Of a stretch of 64,000 nucleotides of DNA, positions 37,787 to 53,140 are shown piece after piece (the stretch's first letter is position 1; each line of letters opens with the position of its first letter). Under the pieces are notes generated by a model. The model searched no databases, was not told the origin of the DNA, and saw nothing but the letters and a program-made list of their open reading frames with translations. The translations under genes were made by a program, and so were the position numbers. Source of the DNA: Amaranthus tricolor (taxonomy: Eukaryota; Streptophyta; Magnoliopsida; Caryophyllales; Amaranthaceae); the NCBI RefSeq assembly GCF_026212465.1, contig NC_080047.1, positions 39,802,422-39,866,421 of the forward strand. The letters run 5' to 3'.

Positions 37787-40700
37787 ATGCCAGAGCTGCG
37801 AAGTGGAGCCCGAAGATCGAAGAGGCTTGGTGATCTTCAGCAGCCTACCCCTGAATTGAATGACCAAGGTGAGAATTTTCTTCCACCTACGCAAAACAAA
37901 ACGAGGCGAAGAGGGGGTGGTAGAGGAAGAGGAGCGAATGCTGCAGCTGGTTTAGGTAAAGGGGCCCAAGCAGGAGTAGGAGCTAGGCAAGCTGGTCGAG
38001 GTCGGGGTGTTAGAGTGATAGATTTGGACCCTGAAGTTCCTGGAGAAGTTGTTCCTCAAGTTGTACCTGTAGGAGTTGCTGGTGGTGCCGCTCAAAATCG
38101 AGTTGAGGGGGCTGCTGATAAAGATATTGCAATGGAAGGTGGGAGTGCTGATAAACTGGTGGCTGCCGAAGAGGATGCTAACTCAACGCCTGTTCCCGAC
38201 AGGGTATATTCTATTTTATCTTGTAACAGATTCCCGTGCATTTGTTTTTATGTTGCTTATCATATGTAGTGCATCATTGTAAAGATTTTCTCCTTAAATT
38301 GTAAGATTGTCGTTCCATGGCCGTTAGGGATTTATGTTGTTTTATTTACTTTGTTTTAGAATTTCTCTTTAAAGTAAATGTAGGTTACAAGCTGATGCCA
38401 CGTGCGATCAGTTTGGCGTGCATTACTTGTTCTTTTAATCTCTGCATATCCTCGTAGTAGCATTAATACATTTCATGAAAATATTTAGCTACCTTTTTTG
38501 TCTGTTTTGTATCGTGTCATTCTCTGAAAGAGAGTTAACATTTTTTGTTTTTTTCTTTAGGTTCAAGTGGGCACTTCACCTGTATATAAGATTGAGCGGA
38601 AACTGGGTAAGGGTGGCTTCGGCCAGGTTTATGTTGGCAGGAGAATGGTTGGTGGTGTTGACAGGATCGGGCCGGACGCTATTGAGGTAACTACTTGAGT
38701 ACTTCTTTGTGGGATTTGGTTCGTACATTCTTGAGTTTTCTGTGAGCAAATGTTGCATTTTTTTTTTTGCAGGTTGCGGTCAAATTTGAACATCGCAATA
38801 GTAAGGGCTGCAATTATGGCCCTCCTTATGAGTGGCAAGTTTACAAGTAAGTATTGGTAATTGGTTATTCGTTTTAAACTTTGATTATCTTTGTTCTTTT
38901 GTATATGTGTTTTCCTTTTGTGACCATCTCAAATGTGTTGGTAGCTCATTGAATGGATGCTACGGTATTCCTTGGGTTCATTTTAAAGGTCGCCAAGGAG
39001 AATACTACATTTTGGTAAGTTTCTAGCACTTGATCATTGTATGTGTATGGATTTATACAAAAGTTTATTTAATATATTCCTTTTCATCTCAGATAATGGA
39101 TATGCTTGGACCGAGTCTATGGGATGTTTGGAACTCATTAGGACAATCGTAAGCACATTCTTTTTCTAAATCTGTTTCTTCTCCCGGATATGGACTCGTA
39201 TGCACCTTCATCATTTTGCGTCTCGGCATGCATTACACTTTCTTTCTGAATGCAACTGTTTGTTTTTTTTAGGACACTGACATTTTTTACGCGTGTCACC
39301 TTTAACAGGATGTCTCCAAATATGGTTGCATGCATAGCTGTGGAGGCAATATCAATTTTAGAAAAATTGCATTCAAAAGGGTAACAATCTATTTTTGTTT
39401 GGTTGTTTCTTATAGAAAGATTTGTAAAATATACTCTCAATTATTGTTGATTGACTTAAAATACCCTCAACTATCATTTAACCCTGTATACTCTCAAGTA
39501 TTGGGATATTTAACCTTGTATACCCCAATTATTGCTAATTGACTCAAAATACCCAAAAAAAACAACCGGTTGAAAATAATGTGCATAGTGTTTAAGGTTA
39601 AATATCCCAATACTTCAGGGTATATAGAGTTCAATGATAATTTAGGGTATTTTGAGTCAATCAACAATAGTTGACAGTATTTTTTATAAATTTTCCTTAT
39701 ATTCTATGAATAGTTGTATGTTAAGGACTTCATAGTTTCTGTTTGGTTGTAGCTTTGTGCATGGGGATGTAAAGCCAGAAAATTTTCTTCTTGGTCAACC
39801 CGGAACTGCTGATGAAAAGAAGTTATATCTCATAGATCTTGGTTTAGGTATGTTAATTAAATTTTTTAAATGGTTGCCATGTTCTTGAGGAGAGAGTTTT
39901 GTTAACCTTGTGATCAACTCTTTACGTTTCAGCATCAAGATGGAAAGATGTATCATCTGGTCACCATGTTGATTATGATCAGAGGCCTGACGTGTTTAGG
40001 TTTGTCACGTGCATTATTGTTGCTCGAAATTGGATTTTTTTCTTTCATACGACTAACAATTTTGTCCGTTTACAGGGGAACGATAAGATATGCAAGTGTC
40101 CATGCACACTTGGGTCGAACAGGCAGTAGGAGGGACGATCTCGAGTCATTGGCATATACTTTGATCTTCTTGATTAAAGGGCGGTTACCCTGGCAGGGTT
40201 ATCAAGTGAGTTTTTGCTTATAATCTCGGTGTAGGATAGGACCCTGGGTGGCCTATTGCTTTCTCGTGTGTAACAAGAGTTTTCTTTGAGCAGGGCGATA
40301 ACAAGAGTTTTCTCGTGTGTAAGAAAAAGATGGGCACTTCTCCTGAGTTGATGTGCTGCTTTTGCCCTGCCCCATTCAAACAGTTCCTTGAAGCTGTGAC
40401 TGTCATGAAATTTGACGAGGAGCCGAATTATGCAAAACTTATATCATATTTTGAATGTCTGATTGAACCTTGTGCGCCACTTAGGCCTATTAAAATTGAC
40501 GGAGCTCTGAAGGTTGGTAATTTGGTTATGTTATTAAATATCTTCTATTTTAGGTTTCTTAATGAAAAATTTTAAGTAGTTCTACTATGAACTCTTAGGT
40601 GGGCCAAAAACGGGGACGACTGGCTCTTAATTTGGAAGAAGACGAGCAGCCAAAGAAGAAAATACGGTTAGGTAGTCCGGCAACCCAGTGGATTTCAGTT

Positions 40701-43353
40701 TATAATGCTCGCCGTCCAATGAAGCAGAGGTAAATTTGATTTTTTTAATAGCAGTTACGATGGTCATATGTCATTACTTTCCATCCCTAATTTGGTATAT
40801 CTTGACATTAATTGTTAATATTGAAATGTTCAAGAAGGACATTTAGTAGGATGCTACTTATATAAATTACAAGGGCTTCGACATTCATGTCAACATTTTT
40901 TTTTCTACATCACATACATTGTTTGCTGTATCTTGATAATAATATCATCATATTATATTTTCCCCGTTTCTCTTTATTGTAAAACTTTTCTTTTCTCCAC
41001 GTTACTCTTTAACAAATCTTTTTCGGCCCTTTTTATTTCTCTCTTTTCATCTAGTTTTCGTTGAAGGAGACTCAGTAATTAGTATTTACCTATAGTAGAT
41101 ATCATAAATATATGCACTAAACAAAATGTAAAATATTTGAGGGATTTGAATGTAGTCTGGTTCAATGGAGAGGCACAACCGATCGACAGAATTTGAGTTA
41201 TTCTGATTGTGAATTAAAGTTGTAATTTAGGTCTTACAATTTTTTTTTGATGTAATCCTATATTTCTCCTCTTATATTTTTGAAGACATCAAGTCTAATA
41301 TTTACTCGGGTTTCCAACACATGTAACCACAGAATTTCGGCTACTATAACATTTGTACACTAAATTCGCCCGTGTTATTTTTTGTTTATGGTTGGCGGGT
41401 GGAGCATTGGTTATGAATTTTTCTTTTACATTTTAGGAAAATGAACTGGTATCGGTAATCAAGTGTATGCTTTTACTTTAAAATCTTTATTTATTTAAAG
41501 TGTGCCGTGTTAAATTGATAGGTCTCGTATTTTATGCAGTTCGGTTCATGGTGTACCATGTGGGCATAACCCTTTTGCGAACTGATATTAAACTTGTGAA
41601 TTTGCAGATATCATTACAATGTAGCTGACGCTAGGCTTAAGCAACACATCGACAAGGGAAATGAAGATGGGTTATACATCAGTTGTGTGGCTTCATCAAC
41701 CAACCTTTGGGCCCTGATTATGGACGCGGGAACTGGTTTCAATTGTCAAGTGTGGGAACTCTCGAACGTGTTCTTGCATAAGGTTTGATTCAGTGAAATT
41801 TCTTGTAACATAACGATTTCACACCTTTCCAAAATAACTCACTTTCGGCTGTTCGTATTGTATTAGGATTGGATCATGGAACAGTGGGAAAAAAATTTCT
41901 ATATCAGCTCAATAGCTGGTGCTGCTAACGGGAGTTCCTTGGTCGTTATGTCTAAAGGTAACTTACACCCGTGTTAAAGTGAAAAGTAGCGTTTATTACT
42001 TCCTCCGTTCTCGTTATATTACAGTTACGCTATTTATTGTTCAAGTTTATTTTATATATTGTGGCTAATGTGGAAGAGAAAATATAGTGAAGTGTGATCT
42101 TGTTTGAATCGTCTAATCGCATACTTTCATAATATTAACTTTTTATAATTATTGAATGTGTATAATAAAGAATCAAAATAACACATTGAATTGCGTAAAA
42201 AGTCAAATGTAACAAGTATAGTGGAGCAGAGAAAGTATTAATTTTATGATATAGTACAGATTGCGGTGTTTATTTGTTGTGTTGTATTAATGAGATTCAG
42301 GTACTCCTTATACTCAACAATCGTATAAAGTAAGCGACTCATTTCCGTTTAAGTGGATCAATAAAAAATGGAAAGAGGGATTCCACGTGACGTCCATGAC
42401 AACTGCTGGTAGTCGATGGGGAGTAGTAATGTCGAGAAACGCAGGATTTACCGATCAGGTATATTTAATACCGGCACACTCGAATTTTTCCTTGTTGCTA
42501 TGTAATTAAATGTGAGTAGCTACTTTCCATTCCATTACTAGGTTGTTGAGCTAGATTTCCTATACCCGAGCGAGGGTATACATAGGAGATGGGAGAGTGG
42601 TTACAGAATAACCTCCATGGCTGCGACTCCTGATCAAGCGGCTTTTGTGCTCAGCATTCCTAAGCGTAAAACTATTGATGAAACGCAAGAAACTTTGAGA
42701 ACCTCTGCTTTTCCTAGTACTCATGTAAAGGTGCCTGCTCTTATACTCTTAAAATTTTCATTGCCTTTGTTTTTTGGTTAGTTCTTTTTTTTTGGATTTA
42801 GAGTATCTAAAACAGTAAAACATAATTCGCTCGTTAGTTCGCCTTTTAAATTCGCGATTCGCTCAAAATGGTTCAAAAATACCCTAAAACCGACCATAAT
42901 TTGCCTTTTTCGATTCGCGAGGTGATTAGCGAATGCCGAATTACGTGACATTGATCTAAAATTATTATTCGATTGAATCGTGCATATCAATCCAAACGCT
43001 TGCACTTCGTTTGGATAACAATTTAAGAGGGACGAGATAGGACAAGGACAAGAAGGAAGGGAACGAAAGTTCCATTTAAATCTTTCCGCATTTGGAGAGA
43101 TTTGATTATCATCGAGATTTAATCCCTTAAATTCCGTTCCTTCCAAATCCTTAAAAACTAGTATCAAACAAACAAGATTTTATCCCTTCAAATCTCGATC
43201 CTTCCTTTTCCTCCAATTTCCTCAACTCAAACTAAGTGTTCTATTCCAACCTTTTTGCTCTTCTAATCACGTGTTGTGATTTTCTTTTGGCAGGAAAAGT
43301 GGGCAAAAAATCTCTACATCGCTTCAATATGCTATGGCCGAACTGTATGCTGA
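37787..43353 (+). CDS. MLK2: MUT9-like protein kinase (MLK/PPK), plant CK1 subfamily
   Basis: Nuclear Ser/Thr kinase of the MUT9-like/photoregulatory kinase family, known to phosphorylate histone H3 Thr3 and light and clock proteins. Sixteen coding exons: 37787-38203, 38561-38686, 38773-38846, 38945-39014, 39093-39148, 39309-39380, 39753-39847, 39933-39999, 40076-40205, 40294-40512, 40599-40729, 41608-41782, 41867-41957, 42301-42458, 42542-42730 and 43294-43353, giving 709 aa (Arabidopsis members are ~700). The start [18 protein letters not shown] is the family N-terminus. It is followed by an Arg/Gly-rich basic region, [11 protein letters not shown] and [13 protein letters not shown]. The kinase domain starts near residue 148: glycine loop GKGGFGQV (155-162), VAVK lysine 185, HGDVKPEN with catalytic D277, and DLG (D300) in place of DFG as in CK1. 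The plant-specific C-terminal domain (about 470-709) contains [16 protein letters not shown] and ends [10 protein letters not shown]. The paralogue number among MLK1-4 is chosen from synteny and is uncertain. Confidence 0.93.
39431..39680. mobile_element. MITE with ~85-bp inverted arms in an MLK intron
   Basis: Left ATACTCTCAATTATTGTTGA and inverted right ATACTGTCAACTATTGTTGA continue as an inverted repeat for about 85 bases (GATTGACTTAAAATACCCTC; TATTGGGATATTTAACCTT). It is wholly intronic (39381-39752). The superfamily is not assigned. Confidence 0.75.
41997..42238. mobile_element. Stowaway-like MITE in an MLK intron
   Basis: Ends TACTTCCTCCGTTCTCGTTA and, inverted, TACTTTCTCTGCTCCACTAT, with TA at both borders. 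The interior shares CTTGTTTGAATCGTCTAAT and TTGAATTGCGTAAAAA with the copy at 58471-58713. Confidence 0.7.
42799..42960. mobile_element. ~150-bp MITE (family B) in the last MLK intron
   Basis: Contains CGCTCAAAATGGTTCAAAAA and CTAAAACCGACCATAATT, with ends of the type GTAAAACATAATTCGCT and CGTGACATTGAT. Related copies lie at 48830-48965, 60718-60868 and 61637-61786. Confidence 0.6.
43003..43238. mobile_element. MITE with CACTTcGTTTG ends in the last MLK intron
   Basis: Left CACTTCGTTTGGATAACAA and right, inverted, CACTTAGTTTGAGTTGAGG. The interior is a long imperfect inverted repeat (AAGGAAGGGAACG; CGATCCTTCCTTTTCC and AGATTTGA/TCAAATCT). Together with the 42799 element it accounts for most of this intron. 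Confidence 0.55.
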
Positions 43354-45881
43354 TTGCGGCTTGTACATATTTTGCTGTAGAGTTTTTGAGCGCGCTAAAA
43401 CGACTGGAATAGCCAAAAGCATTCAAGCCACTAATTTCGAGGTTAAGGGGATTGAGCCTCTTTTCAACGTTGTAGGGGTAAACAAACGGGCTTCCTCGAT
43501 GGTTTTGCTTTCGCCCCTTGTATTTTGTAAAAGGTATCCGTATATATACCATTTGAGAATAGAAAAACAAACAAAAAGCGTTTGAAATGTCGAAGGATCA
43601 ATCCCGAAGCCCGTACGAGTAGAGGCTGTAAAATTATGTCAACGAAAAAAAGACGATATTTCTTTTGAAATGGAGAAGTAATTTCAGCAGAAAATATTTT
43701 CAATGTAACTTTTATTTTGCTTTAAAAGATTTCTTAAATTATATTTCATTTTTCTTGCTTTCATTCTGTATGCTAAACATGTTTGTTTGTATTATTATTG
43801 TCTCTAATGCCTAAGTTAGTTAACGAAACGATGGACGTGCAATAAATAGGCGTTAATCGGGTTTTATCAAAATTTTGATCGTGGTTTGATTCTCGCCATC
43901 TAAAGACGGTTAATTTTCTATTTTCTGTTTTTTAGATATAGGAGATTGATCAGTTTTGAATCCAATAAAATGAGCAAATAATTCAACAATATATTGTGTG
44001 ATTTTAAGACTTTCTTAATGAATTTGTCCTTTTTTATATCTCGCTCATTTAAAGCTATGATCAGAGTCTGGGGAGGAAAGAAAGATAATAATTTATACCC
44101 ATAAAGGAGAGTGCGATCAAAAAGTCCCTTGGCTTAAGAATGGTCATCAATGAGATAGAAAACTATTTTTTTGAGTATAATTTTTGAGTAATTCATTGCC
44201 GATATAATACATAAATTATGCCTTTTTTTTTAATCAGAAATTAACTCATCTTTAAGATTATGATATTCAACTTTAAAAATAAATAAATTAATTAATATTC
44301 ATTTATAGTTTTTATGACTTACTAATTACTATTAGTGTACATAAAGAGTCACTCAGTCACATAGGATTCCTGATAGGATAGGATACTCCATATGATTTAT
44401 GTATTAGCTCCATTTATTAATTTATAAAATTTAATAATTTCACGTAACCGACATTTTTTTTCTACAATCTAAAATAACAAATTTCACATTTATACTAATT
44501 TCTAAATATTTGGCCATTAACATACGAAGAGGTGCTTACACCGGTGTTCAAATTGAGTTTGCGTATAATATTTTAAATCTGATCAATTTTAATTTTTTAA
44601 TATATGTAAATATTTTGATAATTAAATTTATATAAAAATTAATTCGAAGCAAAAGAAATTATATTAAATTTTAATTAATTAGGTCAGTTTTAAAAAGCTC
44701 TTTAAATACTCCATTCCATAAAAGTACTTAAAGTTGTAGCATCATGGTGAAACATGTATTAGTAAATTTGTGGACGTGGTATTGATAATTCTAAAAGGTA
44801 CTTGTACTACCACATGTTTGAGACTTGTGTCTAGTGGATATTTTTAATTATATTTTAAAATAATATATTCTGTCTGTTTTATTAATTTTTCCTTGATGAA
44901 AATCAGTGAAAAAACTACGAAAAATGATTGAAGCAGTATTTTAAGGAAAACTAAAAAATATGTAGTTACGAATTACGATGAAAAGATAAGTGAAATGTAT
45001 AGGTGAGAATTAAAGAAAAATTATGAATTAATACTTAATGCCAAAAATAAAAATATGGTAAATTTTGATTGGATAAACTAAAAAAGTAGAACAAATTTAG
45101 TGGGACAAAAAAGTTAAAGAAAAAAGATTTCAAAAATTTTAATTGGGCATTACTATTTGTAATGATATCATTAAAAATAACTTGTTCTCTTTTCACTTTC
45201 TTCCTTTGTAATCCTCCATTAAAATGGTTCCTTCTTGATCTTCCATTAAAATGGTTGGTGACTCAAAAGCATGAGCATGTTAATAAATATATCTCGATAT
45301 TGCATGGCTAGATATATTTTAGGCTTATAGGGCTAATATTAATAACATTAAATTATTGATGTATAAATGAGTTCAACTACAAAAAAGCGTAAAATATAAA
45401 TAATTATTTGATGGTTATAATTTATCATTTTAAGATTATAATGATCACTTTAAGCTTATAAGTAATCACTTTAAATCTGTACGTGCACATTAAACCAAAC
45501 TAATAGATTTAGTTTCATCGTGAAACTGTCTCATTTAAAAAGTAATGAAAAAAAACTCCCTTAGAGGAAAATGTTTTCAAAGAGACAAACAATTTCTAAA
45601 GGAAGATGAGTTTGATGAAAAATTCTTTAGAATATAAATTCCTTAACAAATCAAACAAACATAAAAGAGAATAATTTTCTCCAAAAATATTCTTCGCCAA
45701 ACCAACCATTTTTTTAGAAAGAGATCAAAATTCACAAGTTTATAAGTATAAAGCTTTTTCTTGCTCTCATCCAATCATAAAGTTACATTAGTAATAGAAA
45801 AATTAATCTCTAAATTAACAAAGAGCAGAGATTAAAAATCCAGGTGTTAACAAAACCATCTATTTCTAATATTCATAAATA
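43354..45881. other. MLK 3' UTR and AT-rich spacer
   Basis: The first ~350 bases are probably 3' UTR. The rest is AT-rich, with a GTGATCAC-type patch at 45405-45500 followed by CATCGTGAAACTGTCTCAT near 45517. No gene was recognised. Confidence 0.4.
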
Positions 45882-45957
45882 GGGATGGTAAAATGGGCGA
45901 ATAGATGTAGTATGCCCTTTTCCATACCCAGATCCACCTAAAATTTTCATACCCGAC
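45882..45957. mobile_element. 76-bp hAT-like mini-insertion with an 8-bp target duplication
   Basis: Starts GGGATGGTAAAATGGGCG and ends TTTTCATACCCGAC, flanked on both sides by CATAAATA (45874-45881 and 45958-45965). The 8-bp duplication and GGGATGG start fit hAT non-autonomous elements. It lies just beyond the 3' end of the GDH gene. Confidence 0.6.
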
Positions 45958-46085
45958 CATAAATAAAAGCATAAACATAAGGCTCAACTTGGAGCATATC
46001 TTTATAATTATAGGATGCATCAAAACAAGTCAAAAATGAGCAAAGAATCTATAATTGAACAAGAATCACAAGCATTCGTTTGATC

Positions 46086-48717
<2,632 letters not shown>

Positions 48718-48829
48718 CTATCTGAGAAACAAACAGCAAAACATGAGCTGAGATTAACTCTTAAGAATTCTTCAAGATGCAAACAAAAATAACAAATCAA
48801 AAGTGGCATTTGGCATCAATATCTTATGT

Positions 48830-48965
48830 ACAATATCAGTGCAACATATACGCTTTTTGAATTCACAATTTGTTCAAAATGACCTTAAAATAGCCCAAAA
48901 CCGACCATATTTCGCTTTTTTTGATTCGCAATTTGCAAAGAGACTAATGAATCATATGATAGTGT
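48830..48965. mobile_element. ~150-bp MITE family B, decayed copy
   Basis: CCAAAACCGACCATATTTCG, TTGTTCAAAATGACCTTAAAA and TTTGCAAAGAGACTAATGA match family B copies at 42.8, 60.7 and 61.6 kb. Confidence 0.55.
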
Positions 48966-49107
48966 ACACTATACATAGAGAAGGCTCTTTAAGCTTGTAT
49001 ATACTGCTTATTTGCAGTTAACAGATTTAGACAAAGGAATAGAAAGATGAAGATATAAACAACTTGAAGATTGAGCTTGTATTGATCACTATTCACTATA
49101 CTACATT

Positions 49108-49424
49108 AACAGCCCATTTTTATTGGTACTAAACGGTGGTAATGGGAATGATATGTACTGTAAATTTTCATAATATGTAATATGTCAATCCGATGGTTTT
49201 GAAACATTGATCATAAAAAAGATTTTTTGTTCACCATTTTCCATTACAACCTAATACTATATTTTCAAATGGTAATGCATTGGAATAAGTTTTGTAAAGA
49301 AAATGATATTGTTGAAGGCGAACAAGCATGGTTATTTACTTGTCAAGAGATATTCCTACAAAAATTATATTAAATTCCATTACCATTCACCCCATTTAAT
49401 ACCGACTATCAAACAGGCCGTAAG
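49108..49424. mobile_element. Tourist-like MITE in the GDH leader intron
   Basis: Left end GCCCATTTTTATTGGTAC then GGTGGTAATGGGAATGA; inverted right end GGCCTGTTTGATAGTCGGTA then GAATGGTAATGGAA. The similarity is imperfect, but the GGCCTGTTTG start is typical of Harbinger-derived MITEs. Confidence 0.45.
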
Positions 49425-51005
49425 GGACAAAAGAAATAATGTTTTAGCAAATAAAAAGCCAATCTAAGCCATAAAACTACTCATTTATCCAAGGCTTGAG
49501 CATCAAAGGTAACCAAATCTACAAGAGTCATGTGTCATGTTGTGGAGTAGTAGTACTCATTAATTGCAATGAAAACAACAAATTCAGTTAGTAAGCACCT
49601 ATATCAGGTAATGACTAACGACCAATGACTAACGACCAACGACAATGACTATAAGCTTCAAACAACTTGAAGATTAAGCTTGTATTGATCACTATACTAC
49701 ATTAACAAAGGCTTGAGCAACAATTAACAAAGGTAACCAAATCTACAAGAGTCATGAGAGTCATGTCGTGGAGTACTCGTTGATCGCAACGAAAACAACG
49801 AATTCACTTTGTAAGCACCTACATCAGATAACGACTAACGACTAACGACTAACGACCATAAGCTTCAAACTACGAAATGCTACATGTGCAAAAACTTTAT
49901 GCTACTAACAAATGATATAAACACCCCGAAGAATTGTGAGTCAACAGTCTATTAGCCACCTTCTTCACCCATCTACCCTATTAACTTAAAACTCAAATTA
50001 GCCAAGATTAAGGCATATTCATACATAATGCATTCACATAAAACTAATATTGACAACATTTTTTAGATCTTCAATTGAATATTACACTAAATCCAGCTAA
50101 TAATAATACATACATATACTGCCAAGCAATTACACGGAAATTACTATAGCATTGTTTGGTCAAACCTTCATACAAAAAATTGCTTCATTTAGAAAAATGA
50201 TATATACAGCACAATATACAAAATAATTACTATAGCATTCTTATCTAATTTAATTATTTTTGCTTTCAAAACATATAATTCTTACTTATACTTTATTATT
50301 TTACCATTCATTCTTGCTTTTAACGTTAAAATAATTATATAAAATATCAATTGTTCCAAATTTCGATACTAGATTTTCTTTAAAAGTTAAAATTACTAAT
50401 AACAAAGTTATGGTTATTCATTACCTTTTAATGTAATCTCAATGCAATTGAGTATACATAAAGCAACAAAAATCTAACTTATACATCAAAAATTCTAGTT
50501 TATGATTAATTATAGATTAAATTGTATTTTAGGCAGAAACCCTCATAATCAATCACTTAAGAATAACTTTATTAAATTTTATTTTAATTAGTTCATTTTT
50601 AAATATAGATTATGATTATGAAATTATAAATAAAAGAATTTGAGAATGATAAGTTTTTTTCAAATGCTCACTTAAATTCAAAATAATTTTTTTTTTATTT
50701 GGCAAAGGCTAAATTTGAGTTAATTCTCGATTTTCAAATATATTTCCCAAACATAGCATCACGGAAATTTCAACTTCAGAAATACCCACTCATAATCTCA
50801 TATTATACCTAATTTATATGAAATGGATCAAACATAAATCATATTAAAAACTCTATTTGATAATAATTTAACTACCCAGAAGCAAAGAATCATACAATGT
50901 AACATAAAACAATCAATCCCATGATCAAAAACCAAAATGCAACCCAAAACATTAAAAAAAATCAGAAAAAAAAACATGGGTTTTGAATAAAATAGGAAAA
51001 CTAAC

Positions 51006-51145
51006 CAGGGAGATGGGGCAAGTGAGATTGAATTGAAGGAAAAAGAATAAAATTAGGGTTTATAATTGGGAAAAATGAATGAATCAAAGAGCAGAAGCAG
51101 AGCACAATTGGGCAGAGCACAAATGTTGGGAGTTTATAGAGAGGA
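51006..51145 (-). promoter_or_regulatory. GDH core promoter and first noncoding exon
   Basis: Minus-strand TATA-like CTCTATAAACTCC at about 51131-51143, followed by a CT-rich leader that ends at the donor CCCTG|GTTAGT (51006). Inferred from composition and splice signal only. Confidence 0.5.
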
Positions 51146-52355
51146 AGGGAAAAAGGGAGGAATCAATTCTTTATTGTTTAATGGAAAATGGAAATTAATT
51201 AATAATTATCAATTAATTTTGATCTTCAATATTTTTTAATTTTAGAAGTTTTTTATTTGAGTTAATCTTACACGTCAATCATACTCGTCATGTATATTAC
51301 TATTGGTCTTAATTAATTAATTTGACAAATTTGAATAAACCAATTTCAAAATAGATTTCATATGTACCATGCAAATCATGAATTCAAATCTCCAAGGGTT
51401 CAAAATTTTTATGGATACAAAAATTAGATTTATTTCGGTTGTAATTTGTATTATATTTTTTTTTTTAATTATCGACTTTTATTTCGATGGGAGTAAGTTT
51501 TATCTTGATTGGAATAAGTATTATTTTAATGCGCATAAAAAATACAAATCAACAAAGTTTAGATCTCTTTCGAAATTTTTATACACATAAAAATCGAATT
51601 AGTCTTAATTTGAGTAAGTATTTTTTTTTTCATAAGGTCTTGGACTTTAAATTTTACTGACCTTTTCTACTCAATCACCCTCACAATAAAAAATAAATGT
51701 AACGATCATTATTACAAAATTTGATTTTAAATGTGCCACCTTAAGTGATCTTATTCTCATATGGATTATGTATTGATAACATTTGTGGTTTTTACTTTGA
51801 TATAATGTATATATTAATTCGCCTATATAAAATTATAAATGATCACTATAAGATAATAAGTAGTCACTTTATGGTTACATGTGATTACTGTAATAATGTA
51901 GATAATCACTTTAAACTTGTAAGTAATTATTAAAGTCTTAAAATTATGAATTCTAATCTTAAAATTATAATTAAAATTGTAAGTGTTTACTATAAGATTT
52001 TAAGTTTATAAGTGATAGTTTTAACGTTATAAGGCTATAAGTGATCACATATAATCTTAAAGAAAGCATTTACAATATAAAAATAATTACATACAATCTT
52101 AAAATTGTAAGAGCTCGTTGGTTATAATTGATCATTTTTTTAAACTTGTAAGTGATCACTTACAATATGTGATTATATTGATCACTTATAACCTTATAGT
52201 GAACACTTACTGTTTTATAATAACTAATTATAATAACTAACTACAATTTTAACTATAAGTGTTTATCATAAGTTTACAAATTGTAAGCGAACATTTTAAG
52301 GTTCTAAATGAGCACTTTAAGGTTCTAAGTGAGTACTTTAAGTTATATTTTGATT
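51146..52355. repeat. Spacer with a GTGATCAC-type degenerate array (51.8-52.3 kb)
   Basis: About 500 bases at 51830-52330 are loose repeats of the themes TAAGTGATCACTTATAA and CTTTAAGGTTCTAAGTGAG. 51146-51830 is AT-rich spacer with nothing recognised. Confidence 0.5.
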
Positions 52356-53140
52356 GTGCATTGTTGAGTCAAGCTCCAAATCACATTTTGGTGGAGGTGA
52401 GTTCGATCACCTCGTTGCTTACTCCTTGGCTTGCATGTTTGACAACAAAGTTGTGAGTGCAAGGAAGTATGAGAGCTTATGTTTTGGGTCACTTAATAAA
52501 GTGATTGATGATGATGAGTTGGTGTACCTTAATAAAGGCAAGGAAGCATTCAAGAAGGGGTTCAAATTGTGCCTTGATCGAGGCAATGACCAAGGAGACC
52601 AATGCTCGACCAACGCAGCAAGTGACTCGAAGAACAGAAGGCTGCAATGAGCCGCTCGACTACTCGAGCAAGATGGCTCAACCGAGCAGGCTACAGCTCA
52701 CGACAACAGAAGCAATCTGTTTTATTTCACGGTTTTGTGGGCTTTTCTAAGGCTTTGTCCTAGAGTCTCCTAATGTGTTATAGGACTATATAAGGGGTCT
52801 TAGGAGTCCATTAGGGTTTAAGAGAGAGCCTAATACTAAGAGTTAACTCGGGTTTTAGCCATGCGAGTTCACTCCACTTGTATTAGGGCATTTGAGAGAG
52901 ATTGACGTCAAAAGTTTAATCTTTGCTTTGAGAGGTTGTTCTTAAAACTTGTAGGATGAGTCATTAATGTATTGTTGAGTATATTAATAATAAGATACTT
53001 GTTTGAAGGGGAGGTATCCTTAAATACCTCATATGTCTTGTGTTTTTGCTTCTCCATTGTTGTGCTTTGTTTTAGTAGTTTATCTTTTATTTGTTTTATG
53101 CGTGTTTCTTCACCATTGCAATAGCCCATTCACAATATGC
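52356..53140 (+). mobile_element. LTR-retrotransposon remnant (LTR-like)
   Basis: Unlike its AT-rich surroundings. Has a CTCGAC/GAGC-rich stretch (52600-52690), a TATA box CTATATAAGG near 52787, then AGGAGTCCATTAGGGTTTAA and AGAGAGAGCC as in the R/U5 part of plant LTRs, and a T-rich tail to 53140. Short open frames across it have no recognisable domain. No internal gag-pol or second LTR was found. Confidence 0.4.

Noticed and set aside
42778..43167. 129-residue minus-strand open frame sharing [12 protein letters not shown] with two frames near 60.7 and 61.6 kb
   Set aside because: The shared peptide comes from copies of a non-coding MITE, and flanking residues differ. I treat it as repeat-derived, not as a protein family.
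52354..52750. Open frames of 98 and 81 residues with charged, gene-like composition
   Set aside because: No known domain was recognised, and they run into LTR-like sequence with TATA and R/U5 features. A retrotransposon remnant is the better reading.
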